Assembly (NCBI GenBank): GCA_017513905.1
Contig: JAFWMR010000006.1
Coordinates: 39,291-103,290 of the forward strand
From: Candidatus Saccharimonadota bacterium
Lineage (GTDB): Bacteria; Patescibacteriota; Saccharimonadia; Saccharimonadales; Saccharimonadaceae
Direction: 5' to 3'
Length of the DNA: 64,000 nucleotides
Positions within the stretch are counted from its first letter, which is position 1. Each line of letters starts with the position of its first letter. Shown piece after piece: positions 1 through 9,500 of this stretch. The position numbers were made by a program, and so were the translations under genes. The notes beneath the pieces are model-generated. The model saw only the letters and a list, made by a program, of their open reading frames with translations. It had not been told where the DNA came from and ran no database searches.

Positions 1-127
1 TAGCGGCCATACAAATCCATGTCGGTTATTGTCTTTTTCACTAATTATATTTTAGCACAATTAAAATAAAATATTTGGCTCGCGAGCAATACCGAAAATA
101 TATATGGCGCAACATCGAATATCATGC

Positions 128-144
128 TATACTAAGCATAAGTA
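128..144 (+). promoter_or_regulatory. Extended -10 promoter and TAAGCATAAGTA box of surface protein gene
   Basis: A TGCTATACT extended -10 (hexamer 128-133) is followed directly by TAAGCATAAGTA (133-144). The same block, about 25 bp including the -10, recurs upstream of the paralogous surface gene at 44142. No good -35 is visible. The following UTR of about 50 nt ends in a GAGAGGT segment about 13 nt before the ATG. Confidence 0.6.
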
Positions 145-188
145 GAGTAGTATTACTACATATAATTCGAGAGGTCATAAAACAAACT

Positions 189-1859
189 ATGCAAAACCAT
201 AAAATAACTACCGTAGGAGGTATGCTATTATCTCTTACTCTTCTTTCTGGAGCCATCCTTTCTGCTCCAAAAGCTAATGCTGATACATCTGCTACGGTAG
301 ATCTCACAGTTAATGTTCCTGCTGCTTGTTCTCTCACTCCAGCTAATACTAGTCTAACTAAGACCATTAATCCTGGTACAAGTGATACTATTGGTACCAG
401 TAATCTCAAAGCTGTTTGTAATGACCCAGAAGGTTTTGCTATATATGCTATTGGCTATACTAACAATACTCATGGCAATACTGACCTTATTACTGATCTA
501 GGTACTGACTATAGCATCCATACTGGAACTGGCACTTCTGCCTCCAACTGGAATATGACTATTACTAATGCAGAAACTACTGGGAACTATACTGCTACTA
601 TAGAAAATGGATTCAACGAGCCTCATGTAGTTCCTGACGTTAATACAAAAATTGCCACTGTCGCTTCTGCTACCGATCAGGCAATCGGTACAAACTTAAC
701 CGCTACTTTTAATGCTTACATTGCTCCCAATCAAGTTGCTGGTACTTATGAGGGGAAGGTGAAGTTTACGTTGGTGCATCCGGCTGACGCACAAGCCCCC
801 GCTAGTAGACCAGCTACACTCGATGCTGGAGTAAACATTAATATCAAGATGAAGAACATGGCTAATGGGACTTCTAATGCTACATATAATACCATCGACA
901 GCAGAATTAAATCTATTGCCATGGCGGACACTCTTCCGGACGGCTTCGTAATTTCCGATGCTAACACGATTTCTTCAGCTAGTTCAGAATATCCTATTTA
1001 TATTTTCTTCGACAATACCAACAACGCTGGCATTATGAATATTTACACCGAGGGAGCTGGAGTTTCCCTTAATACAGATTCGTCGCACTTATTCGGCTAC
1101 ATGCGATATCTTTCTGATTTACTGAACATCGGGGATTGGAGCACGTCTGAAGTGACAAGTATGCGCGAAATGTTTGAATCCACGGGCGACTTAGCTTCAA
1201 CATTTTCTCTGGATCTCTCTAATTGGGATACTTCTAAAGTGGTGGATATGGGTTATATGTTTAACGCTGCCGGTCAATCCGCTTCCACTTGGTCTATTGG
1301 CGATCTCTCTAATTGGGATACGTCTAGCGTGACTAATATGGACCACATGTTTACTGGTACAGGCAGGAATATTTCCAACTTTTCTCTCGATCTTTCTAAT
1401 TGGGATACTTCTAATGTGACAAATATGAATCACATGTTCTATGCAGTTGGCTACTCTGCTTCCACCTGGTCTATCGGTGATCTCTCTAATTGGAATACTT
1501 CCAGTGTAACTAATATGGGCGATATGTTTGATCAAGCTGGCTACTCTGCTTCCACCTGGTCTATCGGTGATCTCTCTGATTGGGACACTTCAAACGTGAC
1601 GAATATGGGCTCGATGTTCTACTATGCTGGCTACAACGCTTCCACCTTCTCCCTTGATCTCTCTTCTTGGGATACTTCTAATGTGACGAACATGAACTGG
1701 ATGTTCTATGGTGCTGGTCACGACGCATCAAACTGGTCGATAACTATTCCTCGAACAAACGGAAACGGAATCAATAATACAGCTAGTCGTATATACGGAA
1801 AGACTTCATCAACCTACGTTGAACCAGACAGCGGCAAATCCTTTACGATAGCGCAATAA
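189..1859 (+). CDS. BspA-like DUF285 repeat surface protein
   Basis: Secreted surface protein of about 556 residues. A hydrophobic signal segment ending ...APKANA is followed by a domain of about 190 residues (two conserved Cys, ending in a GTYEGKVKFTLVHP-type strand) that is shared with the proteins at 44142 and 47508. The C-terminal half holds seven DUF285-type repeats of the form LSNWDTSNVTNMxxMF, each about 25-28 residues, and a tail with IPRTNGN...SGKSFT. DUF285/BspA repeats are known from host-attachment proteins of oral and gut microbes, so adhesion is inferred. I chose the ATG at 189 rather than the in-frame ATG at 75, because it follows the promoter and starts exactly at the signal peptide, as in the paralogs. 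No sortase motif or C-terminal membrane helix is present, so surface retention is unexplained. Confidence 0.85.
   Translation: MQNHKITTVGGMLLSLTLLSGAILSAPKANADTSATVDLTVNVPAACSLTPANTSLTKTINPGTSDTIGTSNLKAVCNDPEGFAIYAIGYTNNTHGNTDLITDLGTDYSIHTGTGTSASNWNMTITNAETTGNYTATIENGFNEPHVVPDVNTKIATVASATDQAIGTNLTATFNAYIAPNQVAGTYEGKVKFTLVHPADAQAPASRPATLDAGVNINIKMKNMANGTSNATYNTIDSRIKSIAMADTLPDGFVISDANTISSASSEYPIYIFFDNTNNAGIMNIYTEGAGVSLNTDSSHLFGYMRYLSDLLNIGDWSTSEVTSMREMFESTGDLASTFSLDLSNWDTSKVVDMGYMFNAAGQSASTWSIGDLSNWDTSSVTNMDHMFTGTGRNISNFSLDLSNWDTSNVTNMNHMFYAVGYSASTWSIGDLSNWNTSSVTNMGDMFDQAGYSASTWSIGDLSDWDTSNVTNMGSMFYYAGYNASTFSLDLSSWDTSNVTNMNWMFYGAGHDASNWSITIPRTNGNGINNTASRIYGKTSSTYVEPDSGKSFTIAQ
1126..1730 (+). 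repeat. DUF285 repeat tract (7 units)
   Basis: Seven imperfect coding repeats of about 80 bp, each encoding a W[DN]TSxVTxMxxMF unit. Units alternate between a ...WSIGDLS... and a ...FSLDLS... spacer, which suggests duplication in pairs. Confidence 0.75.
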
Positions 1860-1874
1860 GTAGTTCTCGCAAGG

Positions 1875-1901
1875 CCGGCAGACGCAACGCTGCCGGTCTT
1901 T
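1875..1901 (+). terminator. Rho-independent terminator after the surface protein gene
   Basis: CCGGCAG / CTGCCGG stem (1875-1881 with 1890-1896) followed by TCTTT. Confidence 0.65.
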
Positions 1902-1914
1902 ATCGAGTAGCCAA

Positions 1915-1940
1915 CAAAAAAGGCCCTTACGGGCTATTTT
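1915..1940 (-). terminator. Terminator of tRNA-Ala
   Basis: On the minus strand, a GCCC-GTAA-GGGC hairpin followed by six T, just after the tRNA 3' end. Confidence 0.7.
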
Positions 1941-1948
1941 GACTTGAA

Positions 1949-2024
1949 TGGTGGAGTGCAGGAGATTCGAACTCCTCACCTCTTCCATGCCATGGAAGCG
2001 CTCTACCAAATGAGCTAGCACCCC
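1949..2024 (-). tRNA. tRNA-Ala(GGC)
   Basis: The 76-nt cloverleaf folds fully. The acceptor GGGGTGC pairs with GCACTCC (one G-U), the anticodon loop ATGGCAT gives GGC, the T-loop is canonical TTCGAAT, and CCA is encoded. Confidence 0.95.
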
Positions 2025-2057
2025 ATTGGATGTGTTTATATTTTAGCACGAGTATGC

Positions 2058-2069
2058 TAAGATGTAAAC
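2058..2069 (+). promoter_or_regulatory. -10 box of trpS, leaderless type
   Basis: TATGCTAAGAT places a -10 (2058-2063) only 6 nt before the ATG, so transcription should start at or next to the start codon. No SD site is present. Confidence 0.5.
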
Positions 2070-3083
2070 ATGAAAAGGACAATTCTCACCGGTCTTCGCG
2101 TCAATAGCGAGCTCACTTTAGGCAACTATTTGGGTGCATTACTTCCCATGGTTCGCCTTGCAAATAAATACTCTAAGGAATACACGGTTAACATTTTCGT
2201 GCCAGATCTTCACTCTATTATCTCCAGTGTCGACGGTACGCTTCGTGACAATACTATCAGAAGCATCAAATACTATCTTGCGGCCGGCCTAGAATTAAAC
2301 GAGAATGTCCATATCTATCGCCAGTCTCATGTCCCTGCCCATACGGAGCTAGCCTGGGTTCTGAACTGTATCGCTACCATGGGTGAGATGTCTCGTATGA
2401 CTCAGTACAAGGAAAAGTCCGAGGGTAAGTCTTCGACCAACGTTGGCATCTTTGACTACCCAGTTCTCATGGCTGCCGATATTTTATTGTACGATGCATC
2501 ATTTATTCCGGTCGGCGAAGATCAGTTCCAGCACATTGAGCTTACGCGCAATCTTGCTGAGCGTTTCAATAATCGCTTCGGCGAGACGTTTGTTGTGCCA
2601 GAAGAGACCAGGAAGCAAGCTGAGTTTATGGGCGTAGATAATGGCATCCGTATCCGTGACCTCGTCAATCCTGACAAGAAGATGTCCAAGTCTACAGCAG
2701 GGGAGAACTCCAAGATCATGCTTTCTGATATTCCAGAACAAGCCGCCAAGAAGATTATGGGAGCAACTACCGACTCTCTAGGAAACATCAATTTCGACCT
2801 CACGAATCAACCTGGCATTTCTAATCTTCTCCAGATCGAAGCTTTGATCAACGACCGTCCGCTAGGTGAAGTTATTCGCGAATGGCAGGGTAAATCTCGC
2901 TATGGTGACCTCAAGAAACAAGTCGCCTCTAGTGTCCAGCAGCTTCTCACTGATTTTCAGGCCAAATTCTCCGCTATTTCCGATTCTGATATCGAGAATC
3001 TTCTTCCAGAAGGCGAAGCTTACGCTAACGATATCGCAAACAAGAAGCTCGCCGAGGTCTACCAGAAGGTAGGTTTACGTTAA
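2070..3083 (+). CDS. trpS: Tryptophanyl-tRNA synthetase
   Basis: Class Ic aminoacyl-tRNA synthetase that charges tRNA-Trp using ATP. The 337 residues match the usual family size. The HIGH-like motif appears as TLGNYLG near residue 16, the RMTQYK segment follows in the first third, and the KMSKS signature appears intact as KKMSKS near residue 207. It is the first gene of a tight four-gene plus-strand group. The next gene starts one base after its stop, so the two are probably cotranscribed. The -10 box lies 6 nt before the ATG and there is no SD, so the message is probably leaderless. Confidence 0.97.
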   Translation: MKRTILTGLRVNSELTLGNYLGALLPMVRLANKYSKEYTVNIFVPDLHSIISSVDGTLRDNTIRSIKYYLAAGLELNENVHIYRQSHVPAHTELAWVLNCIATMGEMSRMTQYKEKSEGKSSTNVGIFDYPVLMAADILLYDASFIPVGEDQFQHIELTRNLAERFNNRFGETFVVPEETRKQAEFMGVDNGIRIRDLVNPDKKMSKSTAGENSKIMLSDIPEQAAKKIMGATTDSLGNINFDLTNQPGISNLLQIEALINDRPLGEVIREWQGKSRYGDLKKQVASSVQQLLTDFQAKFSAISDSDIENLLPEGEAYANDIANKKLAEVYQKVGLR

Positions 3084-3084
3084 T

Positions 3085-3993
3085 ATGATTATTATCGGCA
3101 AGAAATTCTCCAAGCCAACTATGTCTCGCGTTATCAACGGCGACATTGTTTTGAGTGGAGACGAAGAAAAGCCAGAAAAATTCCGCCTCGATCATTTACT
3201 GGTAGAGAAATATCCAGACTACAATCGTTCAACTCTGCAGAAATTCATTCGCGCTGGGTACGTTACGGTTAATGGTCAAATCGCCGACAAACCTAACCTT
3301 CAGTTTGAAAAGTCTGCCACTATCGACCTCAACGTGCCAGAGCAACAATCTACACGTCAAGTGCCTGACCCCGTCGTTATCTACGAAGATGACCACGTCA
3401 AAGTCGTCGACAAGCCTGCTGGCCTGCTCTCTATCGCTAAAGGCGACTACTGTAGTGAACCGACCTTAGAAGATTACGGACTCTTAGTCCATCGTTTAGA
3501 CCGTGACACATCAGGTGTAGTTATTCTTGCTAAGGATGAGGAAACCAGGGGCATGCTTCGTCGTCAATTCCAGGAGCGTAAGGCTCACAAAGTTTACTAC
3601 GCTGTCGTCCATGGCCGTCCGAAACTTGATGAAGCCAAGATCGATCTTCCGATTGCGCGTGATCGCAACCATCACACTACCTTCCGCGTCGATCCGAACG
3701 GTAAACAAAGTACCACATTCTACAAAGTTGTCAAGTCTAACGATACCTATTCACTCATTGAGCTCCGCCCAGTTACTGGTCGCACGCACCAGCTACGCGT
3801 TCACCTTCAATATCTCGGCGTACCTATCTTAGGCGACCGTGTCTATGGTGATAAAGATGACCAAACTCGCCTCTTCCTTCATGCGCACGAGCTAGAAATT
3901 ACAATTCCAGGCCCGACATCAGAATCCGATAACATCCGTAAAACTTTCAGCTCACCACTTCCTGTAGAGTTTTCCGCTTTCTTCGAGGAATAA
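3085..3993 (+). CDS. RluA-family 23S rRNA pseudouridine synthase
   Basis: Isomerises uridines to pseudouridine in RNA, most likely 23S rRNA. The N-terminal ~85 residues look like an S4 RNA-binding domain (LDHLLVEKYPDYNRSTLQKF...GYVTVNG). The catalytic domain follows, with VDKPAGLLS and the active-site motif HRLDRDTSG containing the catalytic Asp, then GRTHQLRVHL in the second half. At 302 residues the length fits RluA/RluD-type enzymes. The exact target position cannot be read from sequence, so no symbol is given. It starts one base after trpS and abuts holB, consistent with translational coupling. Confidence 0.92.
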   Translation: MIIIGKKFSKPTMSRVINGDIVLSGDEEKPEKFRLDHLLVEKYPDYNRSTLQKFIRAGYVTVNGQIADKPNLQFEKSATIDLNVPEQQSTRQVPDPVVIYEDDHVKVVDKPAGLLSIAKGDYCSEPTLEDYGLLVHRLDRDTSGVVILAKDEETRGMLRRQFQERKAHKVYYAVVHGRPKLDEAKIDLPIARDRNHHTTFRVDPNGKQSTTFYKVVKSNDTYSLIELRPVTGRTHQLRVHLQYLGVPILGDRVYGDKDDQTRLFLHAHELEITIPGPTSESDNIRKTFSSPLPVEFSAFFEE

Positions 3994-4677
3994 ATGTTTT
4001 TCGACTCTCCTACCCAAATTCCCGACATCGCTAAGAAGACAAACTTTTCGATTTTTGCTATCGATCCAGCAGAAGCCAGGAAAGTCTTAGAGAAAAAGTA
4101 TAAAAGCGCAGCTCTGTTTCTTTCTCCAGACGAAAAAACTAACAAAATCTCCATCGACATGGTTCGTGATTTTACTGCTCTTACCGGCTCTCGAGACACT
4201 GTAGACCGATTTTTCGTTGTTCTACATGCTGAAACTCTCAATCAACACGCCCAGAATGCTTTTCTAAAAAATCTAGAAGAGCCAAAGCCTCATCACCATT
4301 TCGTCCTCGTCACTCCTACTCCGTCCGCACTTCTTCCGACCATTCTTTCACGTGCGCAGGTGTTCTATCTTAAAGAATCAAACAGCCTCACTAAACCAGT
4401 CGCAGCGAACGACAAGATTAAAGACCTAGCCAAGCGACTTATTACGGCAAATACTACCGAGCTCATCGATCTAGCCAATGAACTATCAAAAAAGAAGGAC
4501 AACCCCCGTGAATACGCGCTCGAAGTTGTCGGTACGGCTATTGAGATTTTATACAAATCATATTTCGCTACAAATCAACAAAAGTTTCTGAAAAAACTCC
4601 CGAACCTCCTCACACTCTATGATAATCTCAGTAAAAACGGTCACGTTAAATTACATATCGTAGCAGATATGCTATAA
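3994..4677 (+). CDS. holB: DNA polymerase III clamp-loader delta' subunit-like
   Basis: Probable clamp-loader subunit that helps load the sliding clamp. The diagnostic stretch is AQNAFLKNLEEP followed by HHFVLVTPTPSALLPTILSRAQ, matching the delta'/gamma family sensor region (normally ..NALLKxLEEPP.. and ..LLPTIxSRC). There is no Walker A motif, which fits delta' rather than gamma/tau. At 227 residues it is shorter than typical HolB (about 330), so the C-terminal collar domain looks reduced, as is common in small genomes. Its ATG directly follows the stop of the upstream gene. The promoter of the next gene lies inside its last codons. Confidence 0.75.
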   Translation: MFFDSPTQIPDIAKKTNFSIFAIDPAEARKVLEKKYKSAALFLSPDEKTNKISIDMVRDFTALTGSRDTVDRFFVVLHAETLNQHAQNAFLKNLEEPKPHHHFVLVTPTPSALLPTILSRAQVFYLKESNSLTKPVAANDKIKDLAKRLITANTTELIDLANELSKKKDNPREYALEVVGTAIEILYKSYFATNQQKFLKKLPNLLTLYDNLSKNGHVKLHIVADML

Positions 4678-4678
4678 T
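4651..4678 (+). promoter_or_regulatory. Promoter of the TPR gene inside holB 3' end
   Basis: TTACAT (4651-4656) and TGCTATAAT (-10 at 4673-4678), spacing 16. The -10 is 8 nt before the ATG at 4687, a leaderless arrangement. Confidence 0.55.
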
Positions 4679-4686
4679 ACAAACAT

Positions 4687-5466
4687 ATGATAGGTATACT
4701 CCTTATCGTTGCTTTCCTCATATTCCTAATTTTTGGCTATCCTGTCATCCTTGCGAAACGCAAGAAAGAACAAGAGAAGGAGAAGTCGCCTCATTTTGAT
4801 GCTCAGATGAAAAAACTCTGGAGTATTGCTCAAGATTCCATGAAAGAACGCAAGCCTCTCCGCGCGGAGAAGGCCTTGCTTACCATCCTCAAGTTCGACG
4901 AGAAAAATGCCGCTGCCTACAACCGTCTAGGCATTCTATATGCTAAGGAGCAGAAGTTCGACGAAGCTATCGAATGTTTTGAGATAGCACAGAGTCTAGA
5001 CAACAACCCATCGTCTCTCCACAACGCCGGCCTTATCTATCTAGAGACTGGTGCCTACGAGAAGGCAGAGATGGCCTTTCAGCAAGCTCTCGAGCTAGAA
5101 GGTGGCGTCCCGGCACGCTTCATCGCCTTGGCCAAAGCCGAGGAGAAGCTCGGTAAGCGCAAAGAAGCTATTGATGCTCTTGAGTCTGCCTATGAGCTAG
5201 AGGCTAGCACTACGACTCTTCGCCAGATCCTCGCCCTCTATGAAGCTTCCGGTGACGAAGAGGGAATCGAAGACACTACTCTCCGTATCAACAATCAACT
5301 CGCCGCCCTTGAACGCAAAAAGAAGGCATCCAAGAAGGCCCCACGCCGTTCTCTCCGTCGTGTCGTTAGACCAGTCAAGCCTATGAAACCCGGCTCCAAA
5401 GCTCCGCGCACAGTCAAATCACCAGCTCGTCGTCTCACTCGCCCTAAGCCCAGCAAACAACAATAA
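4687..5466 (+). CDS. Membrane-anchored TPR-repeat protein
   Basis: One N-terminal membrane helix (residues 2-23) is followed by a cytoplasm-facing or surface-facing domain with about four tetratricopeptide repeats (residues 40-205, pattern AAYNRLGILYAKEQKFDEAI). The tail is very basic (about 50 residues rich in Lys, Arg and Pro). TPRs serve as protein-binding scaffolds; the partner is unknown. The basic tail may bind nucleic acid or acidic cell-envelope polymers, which is inference. It has its own leaderless-type promoter but is positioned as the last member of the trpS group. Confidence 0.8.
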   Translation: MIGILLIVAFLIFLIFGYPVILAKRKKEQEKEKSPHFDAQMKKLWSIAQDSMKERKPLRAEKALLTILKFDEKNAAAYNRLGILYAKEQKFDEAIECFEIAQSLDNNPSSLHNAGLIYLETGAYEKAEMAFQQALELEGGVPARFIALAKAEEKLGKRKEAIDALESAYELEASTTTLRQILALYEASGDEEGIEDTTLRINNQLAALERKKKASKKAPRRSLRRVVRPVKPMKPGSKAPRTVKSPARRLTRPKPSKQQ

Positions 5467-5481
5467 GTTTTATATTTATTA

Positions 5482-6456
5482 TCAGACCATCTTGGCTCTG
5501 CGTTCGCGAGTCATTTTTATTTTTAAGTATCTGGCAACAATTACGCCAGCTACTATCAGCAGTAGAATCAGTCCCAGCCCGCCAGCTGGTATTACTATGA
5601 CGACACGCTCGCCTTCTTCGACATCGTTTAACGCAATGACTTTATACTTCAAACGAAACAAACCAAAACCGGGCGCTTCTTCCCATTCGTCGTGTATAGT
5701 CTTTGAACTTCCCGGTAAAATCGTTTTTACAAATATATTGTGATATAGCTCTTTTCCAAAGATAGAGCTCACCGTCATGTCGTTTGATGCTTGAAAATCA
5801 ATATTACCGTTATTTTTCACTGCATACTCGACGCCGATTTTGCGGTCAATCAGTACACCATCAACTTTAATATTGTCAACTTGTCCTTCGCGTATAATAT
5901 CCGCACCGTCTACAAAGGCAAATAGTGACATTCCGAGTCGTGAACGCGCAACAAACGCCCCCTCCTCCTGCTTAGTAGGGGTTAGTTCTGCAAAAACAAT
6001 TGCATACTGGCCACCACCCACTGCTTCCTTAGGAACATCCACCGAGTAACGTACTTCCCTAATTTGATTCGGATGCAAGGTAAAAGAAATTTTATGGTGG
6101 TACTCGTCATTAGAGTCCTTAAACTTCATCCATTCGGCTAGCTTGGTGTATTCGCTGGCTAATTCTTCACCTTGATTTACATCGCTATCCTCAGGAGAAT
6201 AAGCGGCCGCATATACATCAACCACGACGGCCTTCCTACCAACGTTCTTGATCTGTAAACTTTCTTTTTTCTGCTCTCCGGATTTAAAAGACATACGCCT
6301 TGATGCCGGGCTTATCTCCAGTAAATAATCTTCTTGATTTGCGTTATCGTACAACGAATTATCTGCGAAGGCCTCAAAAGAGGGAAGGAAACTAACAATA
6401 GAGAAAAACCCCAAGATGCCAAATAAAACATACCTGCCACAAATTCTTCTTCTCAT
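5482..6456 (-). CDS. DUF916-like secreted membrane-anchored protein
   Basis: The protein has about 324 residues. It has an N-terminal signal segment, an extracellular part made of two Ig-like beta-sandwich regions, a C-terminal membrane helix (GLGLILLLIVAGVIVARYL) and a short basic cytoplasmic end. The first extracellular part resembles DUF916 (LEISPASRRMSFKSGEQKKE..., then LHPNQIREVRYSVDVP), a family found with WxL surface proteins in Firmicutes where it binds peptidoglycan-linked partners. The ATG at 6456 is preferred over the in-frame TTG at 6483, because a TATAAT box (6464-6469) ends 7 nt before it. It is convergent with the TPR gene and lies downstream of the giant adhesin gene in the same direction. 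Confidence 0.65.
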   Translation of the reverse strand: MRRRICGRYVLFGILGFFSIVSFLPSFEAFADNSLYDNANQEDYLLEISPASRRMSFKSGEQKKESLQIKNVGRKAVVVDVYAAAYSPEDSDVNQGEELASEYTKLAEWMKFKDSNDEYHHKISFTLHPNQIREVRYSVDVPKEAVGGGQYAIVFAELTPTKQEEGAFVARSRLGMSLFAFVDGADIIREGQVDNIKVDGVLIDRKIGVEYAVKNNGNIDFQASNDMTVSSIFGKELYHNIFVKTILPGSSKTIHDEWEEAPGFGLFRLKYKVIALNDVEEGERVVIVIPAGGLGLILLLIVAGVIVARYLKIKMTRERRAKMV

Positions 6457-6514
6457 ACCAGTGATTATATAAAATCTTGACAAAAAAATAAACCGCCAGT
6501 AGTCAGCTCAAGCA

Positions 6515-9500
6515 TCACTCCTGTTTAGCCATAGAATATATAACCCCACCAATAGTAGCCGCAGACATTATTGCGATGGTGGCGGCGGCGACAGCAGAAG
6601 GACTAGTAGCAGCATTTTTACGGGTGCCATTAGATGCAGAGGAAACGCCCAATGGGTCACCATAGGTCTCGCTAGTTTCGCCGTCGCTAGCATCATCCAT
6701 GCTTACATTCTTGGTAGTCTCTTGCTCCTTTGAATCAGTATTGCCCGTATCGGTGTTATTTACCGCCAAACTACGCGTGCCGCTAAGACTTTGAATGCCG
6801 TTCGACATCGTATTACTCAAATTGTTAGACGGTGCGCTATTAGAATTATTTTGCTGAACAACTGGCGTAGTCATCGCAGTTCTGAATGATTGAATCAAGC
6901 TTGGATCCGCATTTGGATTTGCCATATACCAATTGTAGATATCTTGCGTCGTTAAAACATAATCCATCATGTAGACAAATTTTTGAGTTGGGTCTTCGCT
7001 ACCGCCAGTCTTTTGTTTATAGTATCTTGATCTATCGTACAGTCCAGATAGATGTGTTAGCTCATATTCTTCGTATCTATCTTCATCGGATACGCCTAGT
7101 AAACCCTCAAGCAAGTATGCTATTGTTCCGGTACGGTCGGCACCTACGCGGCAATGGAAATAGATATTCTTACCAGCGACCACGTCGCTCATGATAGCTG
7201 TCACTGCATTCCATGCTTTCATATAGTTACTAGAAGCATTATCTTCATCGCCAGTATTATAGTTGAAGCGATAATGAACTATAGGGTAGTTCTCATATTG
7301 TGATAGCTTTTTATCATTCGGATAATCAGTTGCCGGGCTACCCAGGTCATACTCTTTATCAATACCGAGGTTGGTAAGCTTAGTGGCGTTGGCTGTCTCA
7401 CCCCATATCCTCTCACCACGGAATAGCCTACCGTATTCCAAGGTCGCAGATACAGTTTGGTTGTTGCCGTCCGTATAAGTAACTGGCAATCCTCCAAGGT
7501 CGCGCACATTACGAATCTGACCTGCGTCTATAAAACGTCTGCCTTTTACCGATCCCGCTGTCACATAACCATATACCGTGCTATCGTCGCTTTTTTCCCA
7601 TTTATATGTTTGACCAGGTATCATATTATGTATTACGCCATCATTTGCTTCCGCATAGGCGATCTGCGCGCCCTTTGTGGAAGTATCAAGGTCGTATAGA
7701 TAGACATTGAGCGGAGCATCAATCAGAGTATCGTATGCTGCTGGTTTCGAGCAATCTACAGCGCCGCCCGTCCAAGCCGGTGTATTGACCGAAGTTGTTG
7801 TTGCGTCACCATAAGACGGTATCATGCAATTATTCGTTGTAAAGTTATTCTTAAGACTAGACCAAAACTGGGTTTCGGACAACTCCGTAGTATCACCCCA
7901 CGTAGAATCATTAATCGGAGAAGTCTTATTGAAAGTTGTGATATTTGTCTGGCTCGCCACCCAACCATTAACTAGTGTCTGATATCCATCTAATGCGTCA
8001 TTGGCAACGTTAAACGATACAGGCGTATTAGAAGACGCATAGTGCCAATGTGCAGTCAATACCTCGTCTCCGTCTGGGTAATATTGAGTTCCGTCACTAA
8101 CTAGTTCACCTTGCTCGTTGTACCAACCATCAAAAGTATAGTTAGGATTCGGGTAGGTTGGTGTCGGCAAGACACCCACCGGATCTCCTACGTCTATATC
8201 TCGCCTTTCTTCACTAACCGATCCACCATTAGCGTTGAAATTAACCGTATAACCAGCTTTGAGCTTGATATACATATCAGTTAGAGTACCTACCATGTTT
8301 CGCTGCGGAGTGATACCGTCAATAGTCGATGCGGCACCAAACCAAACCGTCGTATCGAATCTCTGAGTATTGCTACTTGTATCAAACCAAGCTGTTAAGG
8401 CATTACTGTTAACGGAGTACTTGAGTACGCCATTTTCTCTCACAATCCGTATTCTCTTGGTCGTGCTAGCACCAGGAGCGTAATTTGGCGTACTGACGTT
8501 ACTGAACCTACCGGTGAATTGGATATTATTCCCATTTCTACGTATTACGAACCCAGGGTAATTTTCATCTGCATTCTCATATTTTGAGTTCATTAGCGTC
8601 GCCTGAGTATTATTGTTGCCTTGATTAGTAGAATCATATTCTACAATCGTAAATCCAATCTCGAAATCTTTCTGGGAATTTGCAACAGAGAACAACGCTA
8701 CGCCGGTATCAATATATGATTTATTCTTGTCTTGCGTACAATATACGCCTGAGATATTATTACCGACATTATTAGTAATTCCATTGAAGGTGCATGCGTT
8801 AATCTCCGACCAAACAATCGGGAACACATCGGTATCTTCCACCCACTTTGCGTAATATGTAGCATTTGTATTTACTACAGTGTCCGGAGTAACCTCTTCA
8901 TAGAATGTATTGTTGTCTTTATACCAACCAAAGAACTTGTATCCTTCGCGCGTTGTTGTCGGTAATGCGCCTATTACGGTTCCAGTATCAACTTCGTCGG
9001 AAGCTACTTCCTCACCACCATTGGCATTATAGGTTATTGTCACCTTTGTCGGAGCTTCAACTACAAGAGACATATTTTCCATCGGTACTTCTATTACCGG
9101 ACGAGTGCCATTAGCTCCAGAATTGTTCGTAATGTTGCGGCTTGAAGTATGTAACCGAGAATTATCAGTGTTGCCAAGCCAATAACCATCTCGTATATAA
9201 TTAACGGCAAAGTTGGCTGATTCTAGTAGATATAAACATTTTCCGTTTGTGCCAAAGCCACTCGTGCTATTGTTACATGCCTTATATGTTTCGTCACGCG
9301 TCATAAACCTCGTTGTTAATCCGGTGAACCAACCATTATAGTCATCATTAGTGAACGTTACGAGGTGGCTATTAGTCCAACCAGGTGTACTAGAAGTTGG
9401 AAGTAACGCCATAGACTCAGCATATGTTTTTTCATCGTTATTAATATTCTTATAGTATATTAACTTCGCATTGGTGCCAGCTTCGTTCATGCCGAAGTAG

